A stretch of DNA of 64,000 nucleotides from Burkholderiales bacterium (GTDB taxonomy: Bacteria; Pseudomonadota; Gammaproteobacteria; Burkholderiales; Burkholderiaceae_E), in NCBI GenBank assembly GCA_027487815.1, contig JAIYCW010000001.1, forward strand, positions 1-64,000. Reading direction: 5' to 3'. Positions within the stretch are counted from its first letter, which is position 1; every line of letters begins with the position of its first letter. Position numbers and translations under genes: made by a program. Under the pieces are notes generated by a model. It was given only the letters and a program-made list of their open reading frames with translations, searched no databases and had not been told where the DNA came from. Shown here in pieces: positions 54,018 to 63,107 of this stretch.

Positions 54018-56216
54018 ATGACACAACGTATCAAAACAAACGAAGACAGCATCGGCGCCGAGCGCTCCGCTGGCCCTGCCAATGCCAAAAGCCCAGCGCG
54101 CCGTGGCTTTCTAAAAGCGGGAGCCGCAATCTCGGGCGGAGTAATGTTTGGTCTCGTCATCCCGGGCAGCAAGATTGAAGCTCAGGCCGCTGGCACGCTA
54201 TACACGCCCAATGCCTGGGTCCATATAGCGGACAACAACGAAATCACGCTGATCTCGAACCAATCCGAAATGGGCCAAGGGGTGTACACCGCCTTGCCCA
54301 CACTGATTGCTGAAGAGCTCAATGTCGATCCGCGTCGCGTGAAGGTAGCAATAGCCCCACCAGGCCAAGCCTATATCAACACCATTCTGGGAGCCCAGCT
54401 TACCGGTGGCTCAGCCTCAGTGCGCAGCGGCTATGAGCGCTTGCGGATTGCTGGCGCGCAAGTGCGTGAAATGCTGATCACGGCTGCAGCCAACACATGG
54501 AATGTTGATCGTGCCGGCCTTAAAGCCGAAAACGGTATGGTCACCGGCCCGGGTGGCAAGAAGGCAACCTACGGCCAGCTCGCGGCCGCAGCATCGCGCG
54601 TACCTGTGCCCGAAAAGGTTGCCATCAAGGATGCAAGCCAGTTCCGCTTGGTGGGCAAGCCCATGAAACGGCTGGACACCCCACTCAAAGTGAATGGCTC
54701 TGCAGAATTCGGAATTGATGTGAAGCTGCCCGGCATGGTCTATGCCGCAGTCAAGCAGTGCCCGGTGATTGGTGGCAAAGTCAAATCGCTCGATAGCGCT
54801 GCGGCCAAGGCCATGCCTGGGGTGATCGATGTGGTCAACATGGGTGAAGGCGTGGCCGTGGTGGCGAACTCATGGTGGCGTGCCAACAAAGCGACCAATG
54901 CCTTGAAGATCGAATGGGACGAAGGCCCTGGCGCTGCACTGTCTACAGCGAGCGTGGCTGCCGCCATTGAAAAGGCCGCGGTGGATGGGAAAGTGCTGGA
55001 GGGTGGCAAGCCCGTAGGCAACTTCGCAACCGGCATGGCAGGCGCCACCCGCATCATCCGTTCGGATTACTGGTCGCAAAACCTCGCCCATGCACCGATC
55101 GAGCCGATGAATTTCACCGCAAGCTTTAAAGACGGCAAGATGCTGCTCATCGGTGGCACGCAATTCCAGCAGGGTGCACAAGGCGCGGTGGCGGCTGTGC
55201 TCGGCATCAAGCCGGAAGACATCACGGTAAAAACCACCTTCCTGGGTGGCGGATTCGGGCGCAGGCTGGAGCTGGATTTCATTTTGCAAGCTGCAATGAT
55301 TTCCAAGGCGATTGGCAAGCCAGTAAAAATGGTTTGGACACGCGAAGAAGACATGACCCATGACTTCTATCGCCCGATGGCGCTCAACCGCATGGAAGCC
55401 GGGCTCGACGCGCAGGGCAATCCTGTCGCCTATAGTTTCCGACTTGTTTCGCAGTCCGTGACCCAGCGCGCTTTCGGGTTACCCAAGGATATCCCCGACC
55501 CCTTCATGCTTGAGTATGCGCAGGCGCCTTACTCGATTCCGAATACCAAACATGACCTGGTCATTCACGATACCGGTATGCGCGTGGGCTATCTGCGATC
55601 AGTCAGCCATCCTTTTAACGTGTTTGCCAACGAAGGCATGATCGATGAAATGGCGGCGCTTGCTGGCAAGGATCCTGTGGCCTATCGCATGGGCCTGCTC
55701 AAGGACAAACCGCGATTTGCCAATGTGCTCAAGCTTGCAGCCGACAAAGCCAGCTGGGGCTCACCGCTGCCTACCGGCCGCACCCGTGGCGTGGCCTTGA
55801 TGGATGGCTATGACTCCTATATGGCGGTGGTCTCGGAGGTGTCGGTTAACAACGGTCAGGTGAAAGTGCACAAGATCACCGCAGCTGTTGATATCGGCCA
55901 AATCGTCAATCCGGATATCGTCAATCAGCAGATTGAATCGAGTGTGGTGTTTGGCCTGACGATGGCATTGATGGGCAACATCACGCTCGATAAAGGCCGT
56001 GTCCAGCAAGGCAACTACGGGGATTACCCGATCATGCGCTTTGCCGATATGCCTGAAGTCGATACCGTGGTGGTCAGGAGCACCGAGAAGCCCGGCGGCA
56101 TTGGTGAGCCGATTGCAGCTATCGTTGGAGCAGCCACTGCGAATGCCGTGTCTACTGCTACCGGTAAGCGGCAGCGGCGCATGCCACTCACCGCCGAAAA
56201 TGTGATGAAGGCCTGA
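54018..56216 (+). CDS. iorB: Molybdopterin large subunit, IorB-like, Tat-exported
   Basis: Molybdenum hydroxylase of 732 residues. The start ATG 54018 has GAGGAG upstream and leads to a twin-arginine signal (SPARRGFLKAGAAIS). Domain blocks are NEITLISNQSEMGQGVYTALPTLIAEEL, GQVKVHKITAAVDIGQIVNP and KPGGIGEPI, which holds the catalytic Glu of this family; GGGFGRRLELDF binds the cofactor. It oxidises aldehydes or N-heteroaromatics in the periplasm, passing electrons through the IorA-like subunit. A cytochrome partner and an XdhC-like maturation factor are not in this window. Its stop abuts that of the convergent acyl-CoA synthetase. Confidence 0.92.
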   Translation: MTQRIKTNEDSIGAERSAGPANAKSPARRGFLKAGAAISGGVMFGLVIPGSKIEAQAAGTLYTPNAWVHIADNNEITLISNQSEMGQGVYTALPTLIAEELNVDPRRVKVAIAPPGQAYINTILGAQLTGGSASVRSGYERLRIAGAQVREMLITAAANTWNVDRAGLKAENGMVTGPGGKKATYGQLAAAASRVPVPEKVAIKDASQFRLVGKPMKRLDTPLKVNGSAEFGIDVKLPGMVYAAVKQCPVIGGKVKSLDSAAAKAMPGVIDVVNMGEGVAVVANSWWRANKATNALKIEWDEGPGAALSTASVAAAIEKAAVDGKVLEGGKPVGNFATGMAGATRIIRSDYWSQNLAHAPIEPMNFTASFKDGKMLLIGGTQFQQGAQGAVAAVLGIKPEDITVKTTFLGGGFGRRLELDFILQAAMISKAIGKPVKMVWTREEDMTHDFYRPMALNRMEAGLDAQGNPVAYSFRLVSQSVTQRAFGLPKDIPDPFMLEYAQAPYSIPNTKHDLVIHDTGMRVGYLRSVSHPFNVFANEGMIDEMAALAGKDPVAYRMGLLKDKPRFANVLKLAADKASWGSPLPTGRTRGVALMDGYDSYMAVVSEVSVNNGQVKVHKITAAVDIGQIVNPDIVNQQIESSVVFGLTMALMGNITLDKGRVQQGNYGDYPIMRFADMPEVDTVVVRSTEKPGGIGEPIAAIVGAATANAVSTATGKRQRRMPLTAENVMKA

Positions 56217-58190
56217 TCACTCGATCAGGTGGCGCAGGGTAAAGGGCGAAAGCTTCGCTTCAATACTCTGCGCCAGCGCATCAGGCGTCATATGCGCTGG
56301 GCAAGCTTCGATAGAAATGCGTGCCAAGTTGCCATGTGTGCCATCGGCACCCACACTGACCTTGATCTTTGCGCCCTTGTCGGTGAACTGCTGCAATAGC
56401 TCTGTAAATACCAACTCAGCCGCGTTCCAGCGCAACTGCGGTTTGAATACCTTACCCACCGCTGTTAATGGCAGCGCCGGTACGATGTGAATTGCAACCG
56501 GCACTGCTGCTCGCTCGGGAGTGCCGCGTTTCACATGCGTCAATAGCTCTTCGCTGCTTGCCATGCTCCCTGCCTTGAGCTGTACATAGGCCACCGGCAA
56601 CTCACCTGCATAAGCATCAGGCTGCCCAACCACTGCGGCAAGTGCAACCGCTGGATGCTGATAAAACACCTCTTCAATCGCCAGCGGATCAATGTTGTGT
56701 CCGCCGCGAATGATGAGATCTTTTGCGCGCCCGGTGATCCACAAATAGCCCTCGCGATCCAGACGCCCAAGATCTCCCGAATTCACCCATCCCGGTTCAA
56801 TAAACGCGCCTGCGTTATGCCCATCGGAAAGATAACCTTCAAACACGCCCGGCCCTGCCATCGCCACCACGCCGATCTCGTCGACCGCGCATTCCCCGGA
56901 ATACTTCCCTTGCGCATCAAGCCTCACCACACGCACGCGCGCATAGGGCACAGCGTGACCCACCGACCCCAGCCGCACTTCGCGATCAGCGTAGCTAATC
57001 GTGTGCACGCTCGAGGTTTCGGTCATGCCGTACACCTCAAGCACTGGCGCTGCAAAGCGCTGTGTCATGGCTTGTGCGACAGCCACCGGAATCGCCGACC
57101 CGCCGCCACTGATGAGCTTGACGCTTGAGGTGTCGCAACCCTGCGAACTGGTGGACTGCGCTGCCGCAAGCACCGTGGGCACTCCGCCGAGCACCGGCGG
57201 CTTGAAGCGATCCACCAAGCGCCATACGTTGCGCACGGCATTCGGATGGCGCCACCCCGCGCCCGACACTATGACCACCGTGCGCCCTGTGCCCAGCAGT
57301 GCGAGGCCTTGCGTGAGCGAACCGCCCACATGAAAGAGCGGCAACCCAAACAACAACTTCGCATCCTGGGGGCTTGGCACCATCAGTGCTACCGCCCAGG
57401 CCTGAAACAACTGGTTGGAATGCGAATGGCGCACAAGCTTGGGCGTGCCCGTTGTTCCCCCGGTATGAAAATAGCCTGCAACTTCATCTGCTGCGATGAC
57501 GCGCTTACTGATCAACTGATCTTTCGGCTGGCGCGCACATGCACTTGCAAAATCCACCACTGGAATCGATCCCAAAGCGGGATAGACCGGCAGCTCGCCA
57601 GCTTCTTTTGGTTCATCGCGAGCGCTCGAATTCCGCACCATCACAATGGCCTTCAGACCAGGCAACTGCGCACCGATTGCCAGCACTTTCTCCCAGATAT
57701 CGCTACCCTCGGCAGGCCCGAGCGCTACCAGTATTTTGGTGTTGGCCGCCTGCAAAATCTCGGCAATCTGATGCGGTTCGAGAAATGAGTTCACCGGGTT
57801 GGCGATGCCCGCTGCTTGCGCGCCATACAGGGCAAAAAAGGTTTGCGGTAACAGCGGCATTAACAGGCTCACCACCTCGCCCGGCCCTACGCCCAACTCG
57901 TGAAACAGATTCGCTGCTTGATGGACACCTTCGAGTAAGTGCGCAAAGCTGGTCGTGTGCGCTGGATTGTCGGCGTCTTCCGGTTCAGCGCGCGGCAGCA
58001 TGATGATCGCAGGTGCATTGCCCCGGTGCTGCGCTGCGAGCTTGATTGCGTGATAGGTGCTTTGCACTGCACAACGCTTGGCCCATGGCACCGATTCGAT
58101 CTGTTCAACATTGGAGTGGGTCGCTGTGCTGGGTCGCATCAACGGATCTACGGTATCGAGCAAATTGGCATAGGGCAGATGCAGGCTCAT
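56217..58190 (-). CDS. AMP-binding acyl-CoA synthetase
   Basis: Adenylate-forming ligase of 657 residues from ATG 58190 (GGAG eight bases upstream). The phosphate loop is YFHTGGTTGTPKLVRHSH, then YGMTETSS, GDLGRLDREGYLWITGRAKDLIIRGGHN with the hinge, and the C-terminal catalytic Lys in LTAVGKVFKPQLR. It activates a carboxylate with ATP and CoA; the relatives are fatty or aryl acyl-CoA synthetases. A helix-like extension at both ends makes it somewhat longer than usual. It may activate the acid made by the neighbouring periplasmic oxidase; this is inference. It is divergent from a hydrolase gene. Confidence 0.9.
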   Translation of the reverse strand: MSLHLPYANLLDTVDPLMRPSTATHSNVEQIESVPWAKRCAVQSTYHAIKLAAQHRGNAPAIIMLPRAEPEDADNPAHTTSFAHLLEGVHQAANLFHELGVGPGEVVSLLMPLLPQTFFALYGAQAAGIANPVNSFLEPHQIAEILQAANTKILVALGPAEGSDIWEKVLAIGAQLPGLKAIVMVRNSSARDEPKEAGELPVYPALGSIPVVDFASACARQPKDQLISKRVIAADEVAGYFHTGGTTGTPKLVRHSHSNQLFQAWAVALMVPSPQDAKLLFGLPLFHVGGSLTQGLALLGTGRTVVIVSGAGWRHPNAVRNVWRLVDRFKPPVLGGVPTVLAAAQSTSSQGCDTSSVKLISGGGSAIPVAVAQAMTQRFAAPVLEVYGMTETSSVHTISYADREVRLGSVGHAVPYARVRVVRLDAQGKYSGECAVDEIGVVAMAGPGVFEGYLSDGHNAGAFIEPGWVNSGDLGRLDREGYLWITGRAKDLIIRGGHNIDPLAIEEVFYQHPAVALAAVVGQPDAYAGELPVAYVQLKAGSMASSEELLTHVKRGTPERAAVPVAIHIVPALPLTAVGKVFKPQLRWNAAELVFTELLQQFTDKGAKIKVSVGADGTHGNLARISIEACPAHMTPDALAQSIEAKLSPFTLRHLIE

Positions 58191-58254
58191 GACTCGGTCT
58201 CCAATATGTTTTGTTTGGGACCATGATAGCCCTGGTCCGTACAATTCCGGCACC

Positions 58255-59100
58255 ATGACCAACCCAATTGCTTTTTTCCATGCCAATGGCTATCCCACGG
58301 GGGTTTATCGCCAGTTCCTCGCTCATCTTCGCCAAACCCGCGAGGTGATTGCTCCCGAGATCATCATCACACCGCTGGCCACTCCGGGCCCAAAGCGCTG
58401 GGCAATGACTGTAGCCACGGCGTTGAAGTGGCTTGATGATCAACCCACCGAACCGCTTGACCTTGTAGGCCATTCGATGGGAGGCTATCTAGCCGTGATC
58501 CTCGCGCAGTTGCGGCCCAAGCGTGTACAACAAGTGGTGTTGATTGACGCACCGATTGTTGTTGGCTGGCGCAGTGCGCTACTGAGCACCGTTCAGCGCA
58601 GCGGGCATGCCGGGCGTTTTGGGCCAGCGCCCATCGCAGCAAGACGCAAACATGAGTGGCCGGACATGGAGAGCGCCAAGGCCTATTTTGAGTCGAAAAA
58701 ATTCGTTCAGGTTTGGGCACATGGCGTTGCCGATGACTTCTACGAACATGGGCTCATGCGGGCTGAAGATGGTTCGGTACGTTTACGCTATGCGCGTGAA
58801 ATCGAGCGCGACATATATGCCTATATCGGCCACCGGCAGGCTTACACAGCGGTTCGGACTGTTCAAAAACTTGCAATAAGCCCGGTGAGTTTTATCGCAG
58901 GAACTCGCTCGGAAGAATTACGTTTGGCGGGGTATCAAAACAACAAGCGGCTATTTGGCAGCCGCTTTCACGAGATTGCCTCTGGCCATATGGTGCCGCT
59001 TGAAGCGCCCCAAGCCTGCGCGACCCTGCTTGTGCAGATGCTGGAGCTCGGCGCTCAAGACCGCCGCGCCACCCAAAACACTGCACCATCCGACCCATAG
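58255..59100 (+). CDS. Alpha/beta hydrolase
   Basis: Hydrolase of 281 residues from ATG 58255. FFHANGYPTGVYRQFL near the start is the oxyanion region, LVGHSMGGYLAVILAQL the nucleophile elbow, and ASGHMVPLEAPQACA the catalytic His. The place of the acid reads FIAGTRSEELR; there is no Asp, so a Glu may serve. No signal peptide. It is close to esterases of the MhpC/BioH type by overall pattern only. Its 3' end overlaps the convergent cupin gene by 46 bases. Confidence 0.85.
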   Translation: MTNPIAFFHANGYPTGVYRQFLAHLRQTREVIAPEIIITPLATPGPKRWAMTVATALKWLDDQPTEPLDLVGHSMGGYLAVILAQLRPKRVQQVVLIDAPIVVGWRSALLSTVQRSGHAGRFGPAPIAARRKHEWPDMESAKAYFESKKFVQVWAHGVADDFYEHGLMRAEDGSVRLRYAREIERDIYAYIGHRQAYTAVRTVQKLAISPVSFIAGTRSEELRLAGYQNNKRLFGSRFHEIASGHMVPLEAPQACATLLVQMLELGAQDRRATQNTAPSDP

Positions 59101-59336
59101 CGCTCGGCATGCGGCACATTGCGATCAAGCTCAAACCATTCGCCTGCTTTGACGTGTCGCACCTGATCGCCCACCGTGAGCCAAAACTCACCGCGCTGGA
59201 CTTGGGCTTTAACGTCAAACGGATGGGTGTGTTCGCCGGTGCTGAAGCCTGGCTCCCAGACCCGCTCGATACAATCCGGGTAGCCGCGCGCTTGCCAATC
59301 GGCCTCGAACTGCGCAAAGGTGGAATGCTGAATCAT
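59055..59336 (-). CDS. Small cupin-domain protein
   Basis: Single-cupin protein of 93 residues from ATG 59336 (AAGGAG six bases upstream). Metal residues are GEHTHPFDVKAQVQRGEF (His-x-His and Glu) and the second motif VPHAERYGSDG (His). Likely binds a metal and a small carboxylate or sugar; the role is unknown. It lies 41 bases downstream of the photolyase gene on the same strand. Confidence 0.85.
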   Translation of the reverse strand: MIQHSTFAQFEADWQARGYPDCIERVWEPGFSTGEHTHPFDVKAQVQRGEFWLTVGDQVRHVKAGEWFELDRNVPHAERYGSDGAVFWVARRS

Positions 59337-59377
59337 GGGGCTCTCCTTGTATTGGAAAGAGTCTACCAGTGCCGCAA

Positions 59378-60856
59378 TCAAAACAACTCCCCCTGGGGCG
59401 AGCTGACCACTGTTTTGCTGGAGCGCTTCTTGGCAGGCGGCAAGCCGCTGCGCCTTGATCCATGCTTAAGTTGAATTGCAGAGGCTTCGGCGCGCACCGG
59501 CTCTTGCTTGCGCAATCCATACAGCTTCGCCTTGATAGCACCCAGCACCTGAGCCTCGTCAACAATCGGCTGCGGATAAGCTGCTGTTCCCGACTCGGGC
59601 ACCCATCGGCGGACATACTCGCCCGTTGGATCATGTTCTTTTTGCTGGCGTGAAGGCGAATAGATGCGCAGGGTGTTGATGCCGGTGGTGCCACTTTGCA
59701 TCTGCATCTGGCTCCAATGAATGCCGGGCTCAAAATCAAGAAACTGCCGTGCCAAATGCAAGCCTGGTTCGCGCCAATGCAAGCCCAGGTGGTAGCTCGC
59801 AAAACTCACCAGCATCGCGCGCATCCGAAAGTTCAACCAACCGGTGGCGCAAAGCTGACGCATGCAAGCATCCACCATCGGAAAACCAGTGCGCCCCTCT
59901 TTCCATGCCGCCAATCGCTCTTGATCAAGTGCATCCGGGTGGGTGCCGTCCCCTGCCCGCAAGCCATCATGGCTGCGCGCGACATTGCGAAACTCGATCT
60001 GTGGCTCGTCTTCCAACTTCTGCATGAAGTGGCAATGCCAACGCAGCCGACTCGAAAAGCCTCGCACATCGTAAGCAAGCTCGCGCAAGGCCGTATCGCG
60101 AATAGCGGCTTCAGTGGCTTGATGCACTTGTCGCATTGAGATACATCCAAATGCCAAATAAGGCGAAAGCCGGCTGCAATGCTCGGGCGCGCTCAGCGGG
60201 CTCGACATAGCCTTGCGATAGCCCAGGGCACGCCCGGTCAGAAAACCGCGGAGAACCTCACGGGCGGCGGCCTCCCCTGCCTCAGGCAAGGCAATGCCAT
60301 TGGGCTGCACACCAAGCATCTGCAAGTCGGGGATTTGTGCTTGCTCTCTCACTGACCAGCCCGCAAAAGCACGAAGCTGATTCGGCTTGTCAACCATCGC
60401 TTTATCCATGAAGCGCTGCCATCGCCCAGCCCAGCCGCGCCGGTCTTGCAAGCGCCTGACCACGCCGGTTTGGCTCCATTCCTGCCACGCCACATGAACT
60501 TGCTGAGCCCAACGCCTCACAGCACGATCACGGGCATAACTCCAGCCTGTGCCGGTCTCCTCATGGCTCAGGAGATGCGTAACGCCGTGGCCGGAACGCA
60601 AGCCTTCAAGCACTTCGACCGCGTCGCCCACCGCTATCAACAGGGGGACCCCAATCGATGCCAAATCATTGCGCAACGCATCCAGACAAGCCAAGGTAAA
60701 AGCCACATGACGAGGATCGCATTCCGGACTAGCCAACCACTGCGGCTCGATAATGAATATGCCCAGCGCTTCGTCACATGTAGCCGCGTGAGCTAGCGGC
60801 GCATGATCGGAAACCCGCAAATCGCGCTTGAACCAGATCAGGGCTTTGGTCGTCAT
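59378..60856 (-). CDS. Cryptochrome/photolyase family protein
   Basis: FAD-binding photolyase/cryptochrome of about 492 residues. The N-terminal Rossmann domain starts ALIWFKRDLRVSDHAPLAHA. The FAD domain has AGRWQRF, LSPYLAFGCISMRQVHQAT, SSRLRWHCHFMQKLEDEP and WLNFRMRAMLVSFASYHLGLHWREPGLHLA split by short variable parts, plus MDACMRQL-type VDACMRQLCATGW. The ATG at 60856 is fixed by the family start; the frame extends upstream to 60979 without similarity. It either repairs UV dimers or signals light; the class is not certain. The C-terminus is a basic extension (KKRSSK) ending SSPQGELF. Confidence 0.9.
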   Translation of the reverse strand: MTTKALIWFKRDLRVSDHAPLAHAATCDEALGIFIIEPQWLASPECDPRHVAFTLACLDALRNDLASIGVPLLIAVGDAVEVLEGLRSGHGVTHLLSHEETGTGWSYARDRAVRRWAQQVHVAWQEWSQTGVVRRLQDRRGWAGRWQRFMDKAMVDKPNQLRAFAGWSVREQAQIPDLQMLGVQPNGIALPEAGEAAAREVLRGFLTGRALGYRKAMSSPLSAPEHCSRLSPYLAFGCISMRQVHQATEAAIRDTALRELAYDVRGFSSRLRWHCHFMQKLEDEPQIEFRNVARSHDGLRAGDGTHPDALDQERLAAWKEGRTGFPMVDACMRQLCATGWLNFRMRAMLVSFASYHLGLHWREPGLHLARQFLDFEPGIHWSQMQMQSGTTGINTLRIYSPSRQQKEHDPTGEYVRRWVPESGTAAYPQPIVDEAQVLGAIKAKLYGLRKQEPVRAEASAIQLKHGSRRSGLPPAKKRSSKTVVSSPQGELF

Positions 60857-60899
60857 GGGCCAAAAGTATCCCAGACCGTGGCCCCATCCTGCGCTGCAA

Positions 60900-61169
60900 T
60901 TACCCCACTGGATCGACGTCTTTGTCGCCCTTCCTGGATTTAGGCGATTTGGGCTCCGATTTCTTGTGATCGGCACCATTTTCGGGGACGGGTTCAGCGG
61001 CAGGAATACCGGTGGATACCTTGCCAGGCGGCGGCGAGCCCTCAGCGGTGAAGTCGGACTTTTGCTCGGCGAGTGTTTTCGGCACTGGCGGGGGCGTTTC
61101 TATTGGGGTTGGAAGAGCGGCTGGAGCAGGAACCGGAGCCAAAATTGGAGCCTCAGATGGTTTGGTCAT
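60900..61169 (-). CDS. Small proline-rich hypothetical protein
   Basis: Protein of 89 residues, over one quarter proline, with no signal peptide or membrane helix. The N-terminal half is Ala/Pro (APVPAPAALPTP), the C-terminal half acidic-basic (DHKKSEPKSPKSRKGDKD). The central EQKSDFTAEGSPPPGKV is not low in complexity and looks like a conserved motif that I recall from small Burkholderiales proteins. The ribosome-binding site is weak. It is likely a disordered protein of unknown role, upstream of the photolyase on the same strand. Confidence 0.5.
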   Translation of the reverse strand: MTKPSEAPILAPVPAPAALPTPIETPPPVPKTLAEQKSDFTAEGSPPPGKVSTGIPAAEPVPENGADHKKSEPKSPKSRKGDKDVDPVG

Positions 61170-61390
61170 ATCGCCACTTTAAGATGCAAGAGCCACCTTA
61201 TAGTCCAGCCAGGCAAGCCATGTATGTAGGACAAAGCTCAAAGCGCGATCTTTCATTTTCAATGAGTGCCACAACGACCAACCAAGCCCGAAAGCATGAC
61301 TCGGACTACCGCTCATACTTCCCCTGCGCGAGCTTAGTTTTGGCTTATAAAACTTAACTCATGTGGCTCAGTTCCCTTGGGTAGAGTCGG

Positions 61391-62221
61391 TCAAGCGAGT
61401 GGTCCACCTGCCGTCTCAATGTATAGCGGCGCCGCGCCGAGAAGTTGTGAAGGTGAGATCCCAAACATCTCCTTGAATGCAGTACTCAAGTGGGCCGAAC
61501 TGGACAAGCCAGCCAGCATCGCCGCTTGAGTCAAGCTTGCACCTTGCATGGCATGTCTAAGAGCGATTCGCATGCGCGCCCAGAGCCGAAAACGCCTGAA
61601 CGAAACACCTACCGTTTGCTTGAACAAGTGCTGAAAAAACGAGGAAGACAAACCAACCTTTGTTGCCCAGTCTTTTGCGCTGTGCGCATCGTCGGGATCG
61701 GAGAGCAGCGCCTGTACTACGTGAGCAATACGTGGATCACTTCGATGCGCACCAAAACCGAGTCTGTCGGCTAAAAGTGACTGCGTCTTGCTCCATGACA
61801 TGGCATCTCGCGACATTCCCCCGAGGATATCGATGACCTCGGTTTCATGAAGGAAATCAAAGTGAAGATCCTTTCCGCGGCACGCACATTTATCACGTAG
61901 TTTGGGCAGGTCATGACTCAAAGCATCCACGTAGATGAAGGCATGTTCTTCATGGGTCATTGTTATCAGATGCAGCTGATTGGGTTCTATCAGCGCACTG
62001 CGGCATAACCGAAAGCCTTTGGCTGGATCCAGGGGATCGCAGGCAACACTCATCTGCCCATTCAAAGCGAGTGCAAGCACCGCTACTGTATTTCTGTGTG
62101 CCGGCAGCTGAAAGCCGGGTCCTATATAAACGGCACGCACACCCCAGCTAATCAAGACGGTTTGCTTCAAGTAGGGTTGCTGCTGCAAATCGAAGCTCGT
62201 TTTTGAAAGCGCCAATGTCAT
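61391..62221 (-). CDS. AraC-family transcriptional regulator
   Basis: Regulator of 276 residues. The C-terminal 100 residues carry the double helix-turn-helix: WATKVGLSSSFFQHLFKQTVGVSFRRFRLWARM and QAAMLAGLSSSAHLSTAFKEMFGISPSQLL, each split by family spacing. The N-terminal half looks like an AraC cupin-type sensor (VYIGPGFQLPAHRNTVAVLALAL), with no clear ligand. Base composition is more AT-rich than the neighbouring core genes. It is divergent from a four-helix membrane protein gene, which it may regulate. Confidence 0.88.
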   Translation of the reverse strand: MTLALSKTSFDLQQQPYLKQTVLISWGVRAVYIGPGFQLPAHRNTVAVLALALNGQMSVACDPLDPAKGFRLCRSALIEPNQLHLITMTHEEHAFIYVDALSHDLPKLRDKCACRGKDLHFDFLHETEVIDILGGMSRDAMSWSKTQSLLADRLGFGAHRSDPRIAHVVQALLSDPDDAHSAKDWATKVGLSSSFFQHLFKQTVGVSFRRFRLWARMRIALRHAMQGASLTQAAMLAGLSSSAHLSTAFKEMFGISPSQLLGAAPLYIETAGGPLA

Positions 62222-62520
62222 CGGTTATCTAAAGTGCGGAGGTCGACAAAGCTTCAACGGACCAGCCTCTAATTTAAACAGGGAAAATCGAATGATTTCA
62301 GCTATTTTTTCGCACACCTCACTATTCAATCCAGGGAGATTCTTATTCTTGGCGGTGGTCAGCCTTTGCACAGGCACATACCCAAAGGCAAGGTTGGGTA
62401 TGAGGTTCCCGCAATCGGTGTTATTCACCTCAAGGAAGGACTGGTAAGCGCCGAGCCATGAGTCGCTTAATGATTGGCCATGAGTTGGCGCCGCAATAAA
62501 CCTGACTAACAAAGCAAACC
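62222..62520. other. Divergent intergenic region without a supported gene
   Basis: About 300 bases between the AraC regulator and the membrane protein gene, clearly AT-richer than most of the window. It should hold both promoters, but I find no convincing -35/-10 pair or operator. A minus-strand frame (62225-62512) starts with TTG, has no ribosome-binding site and no recognisable protein features. Confidence 0.6.
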
Positions 62521-62886
62521 ATGTTGATTAAATCGAGTTGGGCGGTTTTGGCCCTGATCCACGCCTTGCCCGCTGTAGCCCTATTCAAACCTTCATTGTT
62601 GGAAAATTTGTACGGGGTCCAGGCAGGCTCCACGACTTACCTGCTGCTTCAGCATCGCGCAGCCATGTTTGCTGGAGTTTTCCTTGCATGCCTATGGGCC
62701 TTTGCCAAGCCCGAATCACGCCAACTGGCGGTGATCGTTGTTGGGTTCAGCATGCTTTCCTTCCTGGTTTTGTACCTCGGCAATGGGATGCCTGAACGGT
62801 TACGAGTCATTGGAATTGTCGACCTTATCGGGCTGCCGTTTTTGACTTTGGCAACCTGGAACGCCTTTTTTAGCTCTGGGCGATGA
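62521..62886 (+). CDS. Four-helix membrane protein of unknown function
   Basis: Protein of 121 residues with four hydrophobic segments: AVLALIHALPAVALF, AMFAGVFLACLWAF, LAVIVVGFSMLSFLVLY and GIVDLIGLPFLTLATW. YGVQAGSTTYLLLQHRAAMFAG between helices 1 and 2 contains a conserved-looking LLQHRA. This pattern resembles a family of about 120-residue membrane proteins without known function, some of which carry misleading names in databases. The ribosome-binding site is poor. It is divergent from the AraC gene. About 220 bases with no gene follow before the tRNA. Confidence 0.7.
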   Translation: MLIKSSWAVLALIHALPAVALFKPSLLENLYGVQAGSTTYLLLQHRAAMFAGVFLACLWAFAKPESRQLAVIVVGFSMLSFLVLYLGNGMPERLRVIGIVDLIGLPFLTLATWNAFFSSGR

Positions 62887-63107
62887 GCATTGAATGGAAT
62901 GTAATTGGCATAGGTCTGATTGCAGGGCGAATCATCTCGGCACTACTGGTTCGGGGCATCGACGCTGCACCGGCGCTTTTCTTTCGAAATTGAGCTAGTT
63001 GACTCTGCACTTTTTGCAGCGCTGAACTTCTCTAACCAAAGTCAACCAAGCTGTTTGAGCGGGTGGAGTAGGGATATTCAGGCGGCTCTGTGTCGAACCA
63101 CTAAATT

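Noticed and set aside
62225-62512. Minus-strand reading frame of 95 codons upstream of the AraC gene
   Set aside because: TTG start, no ribosome-binding site, no domain, and it fills the region that must hold two divergent promoters.
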